The position numbers and the translations under genes are program-made. DNA of 64,000 nt. Source: Neolewinella agarilytica (GTDB lineage: Bacteria > Bacteroidota > Bacteroidia > Chitinophagales > Saprospiraceae). The notes under the pieces are model-generated. The model was given only the letters and a program-made list of their open reading frames with translations, was not told where the DNA came from and did not search any database. Shown piece after piece: positions 15,832-24,572 of the stretch. The stretch spans positions 1 to 64,000 of the forward strand of contig NZ_FOFB01000025.1 of assembly GCF_900110645.1 (NCBI RefSeq), written 5' to 3'. Each line of letters opens with the position of its first letter. Positions within the stretch are counted from its first letter, which is position 1.

Positions 15832-16254
15832 ATGTTAACCATCGAAGACTTCAACATCACCCGTCGTTTCCCTACCCACTGGGGAGATATGGATAAAGCG
15901 CAACACATCAACAACCTCGTTTATCTGCGCTGGGCGGAGACCATTCGTGTCGTTTATTTCGACGCCATGGGAATGAATACCAGCTTTGCCCCGGGCGATA
16001 TTGGCCCGATCTTAGCCTGGCAAGACGCGAAATACATCTTTCCGATGACGCATCCGGACGTAGCCATCCTCGGCGTACGAACAATCGAAGTAATGCCCGA
16101 TCGCTTCCTGATGGAAACGGCCGTTTTCTCAGAAAAACATGAGCGAATTGCTGCCATCACCAAGCAAATTATCGTTCCCTATGACTACGACAAACTTTGC
16201 AAGGCTCCCATGCCGGACTCCTGGGTCGCGGGAATAAATAAATTGAACGCCTGA
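15832..16254 (+). CDS. Acyl-CoA thioesterase, hotdog fold (4HBT/YbgC-like)
   Basis: 140 residues, cytoplasmic. HWGDMDKAQHINNLVYLRWAE near the N-terminus is the 4HBT signature, with the Asp of the D-x-D/G-H-x-N-N-x-x-Y pattern and the adjacent His-x-Asn-Asn. Family members hydrolyse acyl-CoA or acyl-ACP; chain length cannot be read from sequence. Its stop overlaps the next start (ATGA at 16252-16256), which implies translational coupling to the RNA methyltransferase. Confidence 0.88.
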   Translation: MLTIEDFNITRRFPTHWGDMDKAQHINNLVYLRWAETIRVVYFDAMGMNTSFAPGDIGPILAWQDAKYIFPMTHPDVAILGVRTIEVMPDRFLMETAVFSEKHERIAAITKQIIVPYDYDKLCKAPMPDSWVAGINKLNA

Positions 16255-16787
16255 TGGAACATCGTAAGAAAAGCATGGAAGAACTCGGCCGGCTCTCACC
16301 CGAGGCCTTCCGGGAAGCAAAGAAGATACCGGTCTCTGTTTTGCTGGACGATATCCGGTCAGCTAACAATGTGGGCAGCATTTTCCGCACCGCAGATGGC
16401 TTCGCACTTGCACACCTCTACCTCTGTGGCATCACCGCTACCCCACCCCACCGGGATATTCTGAAGACGGCCCTCGGTGCAACGCAGTCCGTTAGCTGGA
16501 GCCATCACGAAGATGCGGAAGCTTTGGTGAAGCAATTGCGGGGCGACGGTGCGCAGGTGCAGTGTCTTGAACAAACGGAGCAAAGTACGCTCCTCCGGGA
16601 TTTCGTTGCGCCAGCGGCGCAACACCTCGTCATCGTCGTTGGCAACGAAGTCAATGGTGTCTCCCAAGCCGTTATCGACGCCTCCGACGGAACAATCGAA
16701 ATCGAACAGTTCGGAACGAAGCACAGCCTTAATGTGGCAGTAGCAACGGGAATGGTGGTTTGGCGGGTTAGTTCTTTGGTGCGTTAG
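16254..16787 (+). CDS. TrmH/SpoU-family RNA 2'-O-methyltransferase
   Basis: 177 residues with the three SPOUT motifs: NNVGSIFRTADGF (motif 1), LVIVVGNEVNGVSQAVID (motif 2), and IEIEQFGTKHSLNVAVATG (motif 3), which form the trefoil knot that binds S-adenosylmethionine. The substrate may be tRNA or rRNA. The gene is second in a two-gene operon with a 4-nt overlap. Its last codons (VSSLVR and the TAG stop) lie within a short-period TTAGTTCTTTGG array that continues past the stop. Confidence 0.92.
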   Translation: MEHRKKSMEELGRLSPEAFREAKKIPVSVLLDDIRSANNVGSIFRTADGFALAHLYLCGITATPPHRDILKTALGATQSVSWSHHEDAEALVKQLRGDGAQVQCLEQTEQSTLLRDFVAPAAQHLVIVVGNEVNGVSQAVIDASDGTIEIEQFGTKHSLNVAVATGMVVWRVSSLVR

Positions 16788-16829
16788 TTCTTTGGTCTTT
16801 TGGTTCTTTGGGCTACCGCATATTGGAGG
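16768..16829 (+). repeat. Gene-boundary array and core after the TrmH gene
   Basis: An array of TTAGTTCTTTGG-type units (period 16) overlaps the TrmH stop codon and runs into the core GGCTACCGCATATTGGAGG (16811-16829). The core matches 17460-17478 (minus) and 40212-40230 (plus). Confidence 0.8.
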
Positions 16830-16912
16830 TGTTGGAGGCGTTGGAGGCGTTGGAGGCGTTGGAGGCGTTGGAGGCGTTGGAGGCGTTGGAGGCGTTGGAG
16901 GCGTTGGAGGCG
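16823..16912 (+). repeat. 9-bp minisatellite, ten units
   Basis: Ten tandem copies of TTGGAGGCG (the first reads TTGGAGGTG) start within the core and continue for 90 bp. The Gly-Val frame through it (16792-16989) is an artefact. A second 9-bp array with a different unit follows the same core at 40232. Confidence 0.95.
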
Positions 16913-17059
16913 AAAATACACAAAGCGCTACTAGTCAGAATATTACACCACAAATAGACGTATTTATACGTTTACGTTTATATACGTAAGTATACGTTTT
17001 AAAAAACGGCTAGACGCACTTGCCTGATCGAGTTTTGTGGCTCATCAAAATGCTATACT

Positions 17060-17437
17060 ATGGCAAATTCAAGATTCAAAAGCTGGCAGGCTTATGAGCA
17101 ATCCTTCAAATTGGCAAGTTCTATTTTCAGAATGACACAGCAGTTTCCGAAAGCGGAGATGTATAGCCTTACTGACCAGATTCGTCGATCTTCCCGCTCT
17201 GTGTGTGCTAACCTGACTGAAAGTTATGGCAGACGCGAATACCCAAAACATTTTCACTCCAAGCTAGCCGATTGTGCCAGCGAAAACTTCGAAACCCAGG
17301 TATGGCTTGACTTTGCACTAGATTGCGATTACATCACCGAAGACATCCACGGCCAATACCTGGACGCTTCCGAAAGAGCAGGCAAACTCATCTCCTACAT
17401 GCAGGCCCACCCCGAGCGATTTTTGAAAGCTCGCTAA
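17060..17437 (+). CDS. Four-helix bundle protein (23S rRNA-intervening-sequence type)
   Basis: 125 residues matching the four-helix bundle/IVP family: FKSWQAYEQSFKLASSIFRMTQQFP, then YSLTDQIRRSSRSVCANLTESYGRREYPKHF, LADCASENFETQVWLDFALDC and a last helix. The family forms pentameric bundles of unknown role, first seen inside 23S rRNA intervening sequences and otherwise scattered through genomes. Here it stands alone between two repeat blocks, suggesting it moves as a single-gene unit. Confidence 0.9.
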   Translation: MANSRFKSWQAYEQSFKLASSIFRMTQQFPKAEMYSLTDQIRRSSRSVCANLTESYGRREYPKHFHSKLADCASENFETQVWLDFALDCDYITEDIHGQYLDASERAGKLISYMQAHPERFLKAR

Positions 17438-17459
17438 CAAGGTGTCTCACCCTATCCCG

Positions 17460-17513
17460 CCTCCAACATGCGGTAGCCCAAAAGACCAACGGACCAACGG
17501 ACCAAAGCACCAA
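17460..17513 (-). repeat. Gene-boundary array and core after the PP2C gene
   Basis: Read on the minus strand, the PP2C stop is followed by a TTGGTCCG-type array and then the core GGCTACCGCATGTTGGAGG (17478-17460). The core has one GTTGGAGGC unit and no minisatellite. Confidence 0.75.
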
Positions 17514-18251
17514 TCAAATCATCACCCGCACCAACGTCAAATCGTCCGTCGGGCGGAGCCCGAACGTATTCTCGATGTAGAGGATTTGTTTACGGATCAT
17601 GTTTTCCGACTCCTCGTCCATCCGCTCATCGAGCAGGTAACGGAGGAGATCCGCTTCCTGAACCGGCCGGTAGGAATCGTGGCTGAAGGCCCGGAAAGTC
17701 AGCACGCCGTCCGTAGCCAGGGTGAGATTAAGAAAGTCTTTGGCGGAGTAACGTCGCCTTTGCCCCGCCCACCAGCCAGCGAAGTCCTCTCGAAGATGGT
17801 AGCCGAGATAATCCGGTTTATTGTCCTGGTCTATTTCTGTAATCTGACCGTCGACATTGATAACACCATCGCCGATGGCGATGATCTCCGCCTCCGCTCC
17901 GCGGGTATCCACAATGGCCAGTATCAGCGTCGTCAGCAGCTCTTTTTCGTCAAGATCGAGGTCAGCCTGCAGGCGAGCCAGATCCTGAAACAGCGTTTCA
18001 ATTGTCTGTTTCAATAGTTCACCTGCGGAGAACGCCTTCCTTTCGGCGAAGGCCCGCAGCCCGGTCTGTTTCGCAATCCGTCGCAGCAGCTTGGCCACCA
18101 GCGCCGAGGCAAAGTGGCTCTCGGTGCCCATGGAGCAACCGTCCATAACGGCAAGGAGTACCTGGCTGTCGGTGATGTCAGCGACGACAAAGGCGTCTTC
18201 GTTGTGATCGGTGTGGTGAGTACCGATTTGGGAGTAGGTCTGGAATAGCAC
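17514..18251 (-). CDS. PP2C-type Ser/Thr protein phosphatase
   Basis: 245 residues with a GTG start at 18251 (no ATG fits before the first motif). Metal-binding motifs of the PPM fold are in order: DHNEDAF, VMDGCSMG, IGDGV, LATDG and TDDLTLV. It has no signal, TM or sensory domain, so it probably acts in the cytoplasm on phospho-Ser/Thr or regulates a partner; no kinase or anti-sigma gene is adjacent. The gene converges with the four-helix bundle gene. Confidence 0.88.
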   Translation of the reverse strand: MLFQTYSQIGTHHTDHNEDAFVVADITDSQVLLAVMDGCSMGTESHFASALVAKLLRRIAKQTGLRAFAERKAFSAGELLKQTIETLFQDLARLQADLDLDEKELLTTLILAIVDTRGAEAEIIAIGDGVINVDGQITEIDQDNKPDYLGYHLREDFAGWWAGQRRRYSAKDFLNLTLATDGVLTFRAFSHDSYRPVQEADLLRYLLDERMDEESENMIRKQILYIENTFGLRPTDDLTLVRVMI

Positions 18252-18367
18252 AGCAGCAAGGTAGACAAACTTCCCGGACCGTCACCCAGTCGGCAGGCTG
18301 ACCCTCGTCCTCCGGGAATCGGGCCGACGGCCCTGTCAAGAGCAAACATTGCTCCAAAAAGTCATAC

Positions 18368-18387
18368 TTTGCACCTGCGTCCGCGCC
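18368..18387 (+). repeat. Dispersed word TTTGCACCTGCG-N3-GCGCC
   Basis: Perfect copy (N3 = TCC) located 54 nt upstream of the VOC gene. Its first part overlaps a near-consensus -7 box (TACTTTG), so it may double as promoter. The following TGATCTTG also follows the copy at 34147. Confidence 0.8.
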
Positions 18388-18440
18388 TGATCTTGCCGAA
18401 GGCCGCCGCCGCCCAGATCACCTTATCGAAAACTTCTGTC

Positions 18441-18869
18441 ATGATTCAACCCTTCCACCTCGCCATTCCCGTTCAGGACCTCTCCATTGCCCGCAATTTT
18501 TACGGCACCATCCTCGGTTGTCCCGAAGGCCGTACGGACGATGAATGGATTGATTTTGACCTCTTCGGCCACCAGCTGGTAGCTCACATGGCCCCGAAAA
18601 AAGAGGAAAACGACCACCGCAACGAGGTGGATGGTAAGCACGTCCCCGTCCCTCATTTCGGCGTCGTGCTGGAATGGTCTCAGTTCGAGAAATTCGCCGA
18701 ACGCATCCGCAGCCACGGCGTCAAATTCGAGATTGAGCCCTACGTTCGTTTCGCCGGCCTGCCCGGTGAGCAAAACACCATGTTCTTCTACGACCCCTTT
18801 GGCAATGCGCTGGAGTTTAAGGCTTTTAAGGACATCTCGCGCTTATTCGCTAAGCAGTTGAATGGGTAG
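18441..18869 (+). CDS. VOC (glyoxalase/bleomycin-resistance/dioxygenase) family protein
   Basis: 142 residues from the ATG at 18441; the longer frame runs through the upstream dispersed repeat. Two beta-alpha-beta-beta-beta modules are visible: IQPFHLAIPVQDLSIARNFYGTILGC and PHFGVVLEWSQFEKFAERI, with possible metal ligands His (FHLAI, PHFGV) and Glu (NALEFKAF). It resembles the small predicted extradiol-dioxygenase-like members. Substrate unknown. Single-gene unit. Confidence 0.85.
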   Translation: MIQPFHLAIPVQDLSIARNFYGTILGCPEGRTDDEWIDFDLFGHQLVAHMAPKKEENDHRNEVDGKHVPVPHFGVVLEWSQFEKFAERIRSHGVKFEIEPYVRFAGLPGEQNTMFFYDPFGNALEFKAFKDISRLFAKQLNG

Positions 18870-18912
18870 TGGGGCAGCTGCCCGCTCTGCGTCCTCTACC
18901 ATTGAGCAGCCA

Positions 18913-21180
18913 TTAGCCCTTCAGGGGTTTCCCCATAAACGGCTGCTTATACCGCCGCTCGCCCGTTGCCCGATAGATCGCATTGGCCACCGCTCCGAAC
19001 ACCGGTGGAAAGGGTGGCTCCCCCAGTCCCGTGGGGTCCACCTCGCTCGCTACGAAGTGAACGTCAATAACCTTGGGCGCTTCGCTCATCCGGATCATCC
19101 GGTAACTATCAAAATTCTGCTTATCGGGTTTACCGTCGGTAAAAGTCATCTCTCCGAAGAAGGCATTGCCTACGCCGTCAACGATGCCTCCTTCGGCCAT
19201 GTTCGCCGCCGCGTCCGGGTTAACCACAACGCCGCAGTCGATGGCGCAGGTAACTTTCTGTACTACCGGCTTACCGTTTTCTACCGTGAGGTCCAGCACG
19301 TGGGCGGCATAGGAGTTGTGGCAGAAGTAAGCGGACACACCCCGACTGATTCCTTCGTCGCCTTGGCCCCAACCGGATTTGTCCCGGACGAGCTTAAGCA
19401 CTCCGGCATAGCGCTCCGGATCGTAGTCATTGCGTTCACCAACGGGCTTGTCCTTGGCTTTCTGCAGTAACTCCAGGCGGAAATCAATCGGGTCCTTACC
19501 GAGCTCTTCGGCCAGTTCATCCAGGAAAGCCTGTTCGGCGCCAGCCATAAAGTTGGAGCGCGGGGCCCGGAAGGCCCCGATGGTAATATTGGAGTCAATC
19601 GACCATTCTTCGGCCAGGTAATTATCAATTGATCCTGCGGGAAAACGATTCGCAAACAGGGGGCTTTCCGGTATGCCGCCCGCTTTTACGTGGAGAGCGG
19701 TAAGCTCTCCATTCGCATCAATGGCAGCACGGTAGGTAGCCTGGTAGGTGGGGCGGTAGATGCCGTTGGTCATATCATCTTCACGGGAGTAGATCAGTTT
19801 CACCGGTGCGGCTACTTCCTTGCTGATCAATGCTGCCTCCAGCATGTAGTGGGAGTAAGCCCGGCGGCCAAATCCGCCGCCCATTCGCGTCATTTCGATG
19901 TCGATATTCTCCACCGGCAGATCCATGCGGGCGGCAATCGTAGGTTCAATCAAACCGGGAGCCTGCAGTGGGCCGGCGATCCAGACCTGGTCACCCTCCA
20001 CGTGGGCGAAAGCATTCATTGGCTCCATACAGTTGTGGGCGAGAAAAGGGGCGCTGTAGCTCCGTTCCAGCACCCGGTCGGCCGTCCGGAACGCCAGCTC
20101 CGGATTACCGTCCTTACGCACTTCACGGGCGGGTTGAGCGGCCATCTCTTCCATTCGTTTGCTGTGCTCCGCCGAATTTTCCAGCCCGGCCGGGACCTTA
20201 CGACTCGTCTTGCCCCGGAAGCCATTGATACTTTCTTCGAAAGCTTCCTGCTCCTGCCAATCGACCAGTAGCGCCTTTTTGGCCTTCATTACCCGCCAGG
20301 TGGCGTCGCCGACAACAGCGACCAGCTCGGGGAAGGCGTTGGTATCAAAGCCGCCCTTTTCCTGGCCGTCCTTATAGGTTTTGATGGCAAAGACGTCCTT
20401 TATTCCGGGCATCGCCTTCACCTCATCCAGGTTCCGGATACGCTCCAGGCGTTGACCGAAGGAGGGTGGATGTACGATCATTGCGGTCAGCATGCCTTCC
20501 TTATGGTAATCAATCCCGAATAAGGGTTTCCCCGTCACGATTTCCCGCCCCTGTACGTTCTTTTTGGATTTCCCGATGATGCTGAAATCCTTCAGGTCTT
20601 TGAGTGGGGCCTCCTCTGGCATCGGGAGTTCAGCGGCCACCGTAGCCACGTCTCCGTAGCCCATCGCCCGGTCGCTGCCGGCGTGGTAAAGGCGGCCGGC
20701 TTTCGTAGTAATTTCTTCGGCGGGCACTTCCCACTCCTGAGCGGCAGCGGCGATGAGCATCTGGCGGGCCGTGGCGCCGGCCTGTCGCAGTCCGGCCCAG
20801 CGCGACATAATGCCCCGGCTGCCGCCGGTAAACTGGAAGCCGAATTTTTCGGCGTTGAAGGGGGCCTGTTCGGAGATGACGTCTTTCCAGTCTACGTCCA
20901 ATTCTTCGGCCAGGATCATCGGCATGGCGGTCATTACCCCCTGGCCGAATTCCGGGTTCGGGGTATAGATCGTCACCGTGCCGTTGTTACCGATTTTCAG
21001 GTAGGCATTGATGTCGTGCCAAGACTCCGGGAGCTCCGGGCCGAGGTCCACGCTGCCCGGCTGGGAAGCCTTTCCGGTGCAGCCCGTCAGCCAGTTGAAG
21101 CCCAGGAGTAACCCTCCCCCGCCCAGGGCGGTGGTCTTGAGAAAATTCCGACGATTTTGAGAATTAGCAGAGGTAGACAT
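18913..21180 (-). CDS. Molybdenum hydroxylase large subunit (xanthine dehydrogenase family, IorB-like)
   Basis: 755 residues. A Tat signal (RRNFLKTTALGGGG) ends in a lipobox-like LTGC, so the protein is probably exported folded and may be lipid-anchored. The body carries molybdopterin-cytosine-dinucleotide domains: GGSRGIMSRWAG, the GRRAYSHYMLEAALISK segment, a GAFRAPRSNFMAG cofactor region and the terminal GVGNAFFGEMTF region. It pairs with the 2Fe-2S subunit at 21279-21737, as in isoquinoline 1-oxidoreductase and aldehyde oxidoreductases, where electrons pass to a cytochrome. The substrate is unknown. A dispersed word (21227-21246) lies 47 nt upstream. Confidence 0.9.
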   Translation of the reverse strand: MSTSANSQNRRNFLKTTALGGGGLLLGFNWLTGCTGKASQPGSVDLGPELPESWHDINAYLKIGNNGTVTIYTPNPEFGQGVMTAMPMILAEELDVDWKDVISEQAPFNAEKFGFQFTGGSRGIMSRWAGLRQAGATARQMLIAAAAQEWEVPAEEITTKAGRLYHAGSDRAMGYGDVATVAAELPMPEEAPLKDLKDFSIIGKSKKNVQGREIVTGKPLFGIDYHKEGMLTAMIVHPPSFGQRLERIRNLDEVKAMPGIKDVFAIKTYKDGQEKGGFDTNAFPELVAVVGDATWRVMKAKKALLVDWQEQEAFEESINGFRGKTSRKVPAGLENSAEHSKRMEEMAAQPAREVRKDGNPELAFRTADRVLERSYSAPFLAHNCMEPMNAFAHVEGDQVWIAGPLQAPGLIEPTIAARMDLPVENIDIEMTRMGGGFGRRAYSHYMLEAALISKEVAAPVKLIYSREDDMTNGIYRPTYQATYRAAIDANGELTALHVKAGGIPESPLFANRFPAGSIDNYLAEEWSIDSNITIGAFRAPRSNFMAGAEQAFLDELAEELGKDPIDFRLELLQKAKDKPVGERNDYDPERYAGVLKLVRDKSGWGQGDEGISRGVSAYFCHNSYAAHVLDLTVENGKPVVQKVTCAIDCGVVVNPDAAANMAEGGIVDGVGNAFFGEMTFTDGKPDKQNFDSYRMIRMSEAPKVIDVHFVASEVDPTGLGEPPFPPVFGAVANAIYRATGERRYKQPFMGKPLKG

Positions 21181-21226
21181 CAGTCAATATTTTAATACCG
21201 CGCCGTTGCTTTCAGGAATGGAAAGG

Positions 21227-21246
21227 GGCGCGGCCGCGGGTGCAAA
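21227..21246 (-). repeat. Dispersed word TTTGCACCCGCG-N3-GCGCC
   Basis: Minus-strand copy with one change (CCC for CCT), in the 98-bp gap between the two oxidoreductase subunit genes. Confidence 0.75.
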
Positions 21247-21278
21247 GAAAGGTAGAAAGAGCAAGGGAAGTCTGTTCC

Positions 21279-21737
21279 CTAGCCCACTGCGTTAACCGAC
21301 TTAATGGCGGCTTTAATGCGGGTGTAGGTACCGCAACGACAGATGTTGCCGTTCATTGCCGCATCGATTTCGACGTCGCTCGGGTGGGGAGTGTTTTCCA
21401 GCAGGGAGCTTGCACTCATGATCTGCCCGGCCTGACAGTAACCGCACTGGGGCACATCATGGGCTAACCAGGCTCGTTGGACGGGGTGATCGCCGTGTTC
21501 AGATAAACCTTCAATGGTCGTTACCTTTTGCTCACCGATTTGCTCCACCCTCAGTTGGCAGGAGCGCATTGCGAGGCCATCCACATGAACGGTACAAGCG
21601 CCGCAGGAGCCGATGCCGCAGCCATATTTTGTGCCGACGAGCTGGAGTTGATCCCTAAGTACCCAAAGAAGAGGGGTGTCCGCGTCAACATCAACGCTTC
21701 GCGACTTACCGTTAACCGTCAAATTAATCGTTGCCAT
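21279..21737 (-). CDS. (2Fe-2S)-binding subunit of molybdenum hydroxylase (IorA-like)
   Basis: 152 residues, standard length. The plant-ferredoxin-type cluster motif is [20 protein letters not shown] with the fourth Cys in MRSCQLRV; the second, alpha-helical cluster motif is [12 protein letters not shown] with [11 protein letters not shown]. It carries electrons from the molybdenum site of the large subunit encoded just downstream. It lacks its own export signal and would be co-exported with the Tat-bearing partner, as is known for such pairs. Confidence 0.95.
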   Translation of the reverse strand: MATINLTVNGKSRSVDVDADTPLLWVLRDQLQLVGTKYGCGIGSCGACTVHVDGLAMRSCQLRVEQIGEQKVTTIEGLSEHGDHPVQRAWLAHDVPQCGYCQAGQIMSASSLLENTPHPSDVEIDAAMNGNICRCGTYTRIKAAIKSVNAVG

Positions 21738-21827
21738 TTAAAATTTTCTTTGTGTCAAGTTAGTGAATAATAAGTAGAGCAGCTAAGCCGGATTACGGTT
21801 TGTTCCACCCTTTTTAGGGATGTTGCT

Positions 21828-22319
21828 TTACCGTTCAATCTCATGCGTATCCCGCACGCTGCTGAAGGTAAAGGCCAGCATCTTCCAATTCTGCCCCTGC
21901 CATTGGTAGACCTCCGTTACGGTGAACTCGTTTTCTACCGTATTGCCGCGCACCTCTGCTTCGAGGGTGATGCGGTTCCAGAGCACAGCGGTATTGCCCG
22001 ATACCTCTACGGCCACGTCGTGGACCTCAGCGTTCTTATACCAGATGCTACCGGTTTTAATGATTTCGAGTTCCCGGTCTTTTTTCCAGCTCCCGCTCAT
22101 GTGGACAAATTTGGCGGAGTCATCGAATAGCTCCGCAAGTTTGCCTACCTCCTTGTCCGCCATCCATTGCCACTTGTCAGTGGAGAGCTGGCGGATTTGT
22201 TGCTCGGCCCGGGCGACATCCTGAGAACTTTGTTTGATGGCGCTGGCGGGTGTCTGGCAGGAAGAAAGGCCCACAAAGAGCCACAGGCAGCAAGAATAGA
22301 AAAGAGTATGAGATCGCAT
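21828..22319 (-). CDS. NTF2-like (SnoaL/DUF4440) lipoprotein
   Basis: 163 residues from the ATG at 22319, chosen because it starts a lipoprotein signal with lipobox LSSC. The mature part shows the cone-shaped NTF2 pattern: IRQLSTDKWQWMADKEVGKLAELFDDSAKFVHMSG, then VEVSGNTAVLWNRITLEAEV and a final strand WKMLAFTFSSV. Ligand or reaction unknown. It lies downstream of an AraC regulator gene on the same strand. Confidence 0.8.
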   Translation of the reverse strand: MRSHTLFYSCCLWLFVGLSSCQTPASAIKQSSQDVARAEQQIRQLSTDKWQWMADKEVGKLAELFDDSAKFVHMSGSWKKDRELEIIKTGSIWYKNAEVHDVAVEVSGNTAVLWNRITLEAEVRGNTVENEFTVTEVYQWQGQNWKMLAFTFSSVRDTHEIER

Positions 22320-22379
22320 GATGGTCAATTTTATAGGAAAATGAAATTTGCTTAAAGCAGCTGAACTAATACAGTGCAC

Positions 22380-23273
22380 TTAGCTCAGCTTCCGGTACTC
22401 TACCGGTGTGACCCCCACTACCTTTTTGAATAAGCGCGTAAAATGCTGTGGGTGTTTAAATCCCAGACTGTAGGCAACTTCGGAAATGTTTTTGTGTGGG
22501 TCATGCAAATGTTCTTTCGCGATGCGGATCAGTTTCAGTTGCAAATGATCCTGCGGAGACTTCCCCGTTTCTTTTTTTATCAGATCCCCAAAGTAATTCG
22601 GCGAAAGGTGGAGGCGATCGGCGAAATAACTGACGGAGGGCAGCCCTTCCTTTTCCGCCCTTCCGGAGCGGAAGTACTCTCCGAGCAGCAGCTCAAATTT
22701 TGTCAGCACGCCCTGGTTGACGTTGGTCCGGGTGATGAACTGCCGGTCGTAGAAGCGGATACAGTAATTGAGAAATAGCTGCAGGTGACTGATGAGCAGC
22801 CGCTTCGTGTGTCTGTCTACGCCCTGCTTGAGTTCGGCCCCCACCTTGATGAGACAATCTTCGATCAACCTTCGCTCCCGTTCCGCCAGGTGCAGGGCCT
22901 CGTTGGCTTCGTAACTGAAAAAAGAATATTCCTCCATGCTGCCCGCCAGGGCGGTTCCGAGCAGGAAGTCCGGGTGAAAAGCCAGCGCCCGACCGATCGG
23001 CTGATACACCACATCACCTGCCTGACCGATTACCTGACCAGGAGCGAGGAAGACTAATGTTCCCTCGTCGTAATCATAAGTATTGCAGCCGTAGCGGAGG
23101 TCGCCGCACCTGATCTCCTTAAGGAAAACGAGGTAAAAATTAAACTGCATCCGTTGCAGCTTACGTGGGTCAGCCAGCGAAAGATCGACCAGCGCAATTT
23201 GCGGATGCAAAACTCCCTGTTTGTTGAAGGCGCAGTATTGCTTGATCGTGTCGAAGGTGGTGATTTTGTCCAT
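22380..23273 (-). CDS. AraC-family transcriptional regulator
   Basis: 297 residues. The N-terminal half is a cupin-like sensing domain (YDEGTLVFLAPGQ); residues about 195-297 are the double HTH, with LHLSPNYFGDLIKKETGKSPQDHLQLKLI and ISEVAYSLGFKHPQHFTRLFKKVVGVTPVEYRK. It is divergent from the cupin/CMD gene at 23431 (157-bp gap) and upstream of the NTF2-like gene, the likely targets. Confidence 0.92.
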   Translation of the reverse strand: MDKITTFDTIKQYCAFNKQGVLHPQIALVDLSLADPRKLQRMQFNFYLVFLKEIRCGDLRYGCNTYDYDEGTLVFLAPGQVIGQAGDVVYQPIGRALAFHPDFLLGTALAGSMEEYSFFSYEANEALHLAERERRLIEDCLIKVGAELKQGVDRHTKRLLISHLQLFLNYCIRFYDRQFITRTNVNQGVLTKFELLLGEYFRSGRAEKEGLPSVSYFADRLHLSPNYFGDLIKKETGKSPQDHLQLKLIRIAKEHLHDPHKNISEVAYSLGFKHPQHFTRLFKKVVGVTPVEYRKLS

Positions 23274-23430
23274 TGGGTAAAGATCGTAGCTTACTGGCTA
23301 AGGTCGCCTACCCTGATTACGGGTTGAGTTACCCAAATTACTGAGAAGAAGACAGCCGGGAGGAGCTATTCACGCCGCAGGACTACTTTTACTGCTAACG
23401 TGTCCCATCCTGTTCCTAAATTCCCCGGCC

Positions 23431-24507
23431 ATGCGTTTCCTCAAAACATTGCTCCTCCTACTATTGATGGCACCTGCGTCCGCGCAAAAAATCCCCGACT
23501 CCCTTAACGTCATCTTTGGCCCCGGCCAGCGCATCGAGAGTCCCAACTTCACCGGTCCAGTATGGGTGGAGCGCATGGTGATCATCGAAGATGAAACGCA
23601 ACCGGTGCCCATCGGCAACGTCACCTTCCCGCCAAAATCTCGTAGCAACTGGCACCACCATTCCGCCGGGCAGACCTTGTTGGTACTGGATGGTGTTGGC
23701 TATTACCAGGAGAAAGGAGGGAGCGTTCAGGTCCTCCGGAAAGGCGACAAAGTACAGTGCCCGTCCGGGGTTGAGCACTGGCACGGCGCGGCCAACGACC
23801 ACTGGTTCGTACAACTGGCCCTCACCAAAGAGCACCCCGACGGCCGCGTCATTTGGGGAGAACCGGTGACTAACAGACAGTACCAGGCCGGGCTCACAGC
23901 CGAAGGAAAATCATGGCGTTACTACCACCTCGCCCGCGTAGCGGCGCTCGCCACCCAGGGAGATTTGCACCAACTTGAAATAGCCTTCGCCGACGCGCTC
24001 GAGGCCGGGCTGACCGTGGCGGAGCTGCGCGAAGCGATGGTGCATTTATATGCTTATGCAGGCTTTCCACGGAGTATTCAGGGGCTGAAAACACTCATGG
24101 CGACAACCAATAAACGCGCTGCGGGTGACGACGATATGAGCACGCAGGCCACTACCCCGCCAGAGCCTCCCACCAAGCTGCTAAAGGGAAAAGACGCAAA
24201 GTACGACCAGGGCCTGACGACCCTGGAACAACTCACCGGCCGCGCCTGGACCCAGCCCTCTGACTACGGCCAGTTCGCTCCCCGTATTGACGTTTTCCTC
24301 AAGGAACACCTCTTCGCCGATGTCTTCGCCGACCAGACCCTGAGCTACGCCGACCGGGAGGTAATTACCGTTGCCGTGCTCGCCACCCTGGGAGAAGGCG
24401 TTGAGCCAATGCTGGCGGGCCACTCCAACATCGCCCGCCACCAGGGAGTGAGCGAGGTGGATTTACGGATGATCCGCTCTGTACTTTTGCAGACGCAGCG
24501 CTTGTAA
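23431..24507 (+). CDS. Secreted cupin plus carboxymuconolactone-decarboxylase-like protein
   Basis: 358 residues. A Sec signal (MRFLKTLLLLLLMAPASA) is cleaved before QK. A cupin domain (residues about 35-145) has metal ligands in NWHHHSAGQTLLVLDG and GVEHWHGAANDHWFV. Two CMD-like helical repeats follow: residues about 160-230 (LHQLEIAFADALEAGLTV) and 265-358 (REVITVAVLATLGEG). The CxxC pair of peroxidase-type CMD proteins is absent. The cupin-CMD fusion is known in bacteria without defined role. A copy of the dispersed word lies in frame at the signal cleavage site (23470-23485). Confidence 0.85.
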   Translation: MRFLKTLLLLLLMAPASAQKIPDSLNVIFGPGQRIESPNFTGPVWVERMVIIEDETQPVPIGNVTFPPKSRSNWHHHSAGQTLLVLDGVGYYQEKGGSVQVLRKGDKVQCPSGVEHWHGAANDHWFVQLALTKEHPDGRVIWGEPVTNRQYQAGLTAEGKSWRYYHLARVAALATQGDLHQLEIAFADALEAGLTVAELREAMVHLYAYAGFPRSIQGLKTLMATTNKRAAGDDDMSTQATTPPEPPTKLLKGKDAKYDQGLTTLEQLTGRAWTQPSDYGQFAPRIDVFLKEHLFADVFADQTLSYADREVITVAVLATLGEGVEPMLAGHSNIARHQGVSEVDLRMIRSVLLQTQRL

Positions 24508-24525
24508 AAGAGAGCGAAGCGAACG

Positions 24526-24572
24526 CCTCTCCCCTGCGGTAGCCCTACAAGACTACCCGACTACAAGACTAC
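24526..24572 (-). repeat. Gene-boundary array and core after the amidohydrolase gene
   Basis: On the minus strand, the amidohydrolase TAG stop (24571-24569) begins an array TAGTCTTGTAGTCGGG-TAGTCTTGTAG that ends in GGCTACCGCAGGGGAGAGGC. Confidence 0.75.

Noticed and set aside
16823-16912. Possible CRISPR array
   Set aside because: Units are 9 bp, contiguous, without spacers, and no cas gene is nearby; it is a minisatellite.
16792-16989. Gly-Val-rich small protein
   Set aside because: The frame is simply the translation of the 9-bp minisatellite, with no conserved start context.
19690-20271. Long antisense frame over the molybdenum hydroxylase
   Set aside because: GC-rich genes here give many long antisense frames; the sense frame has clear family motifs.
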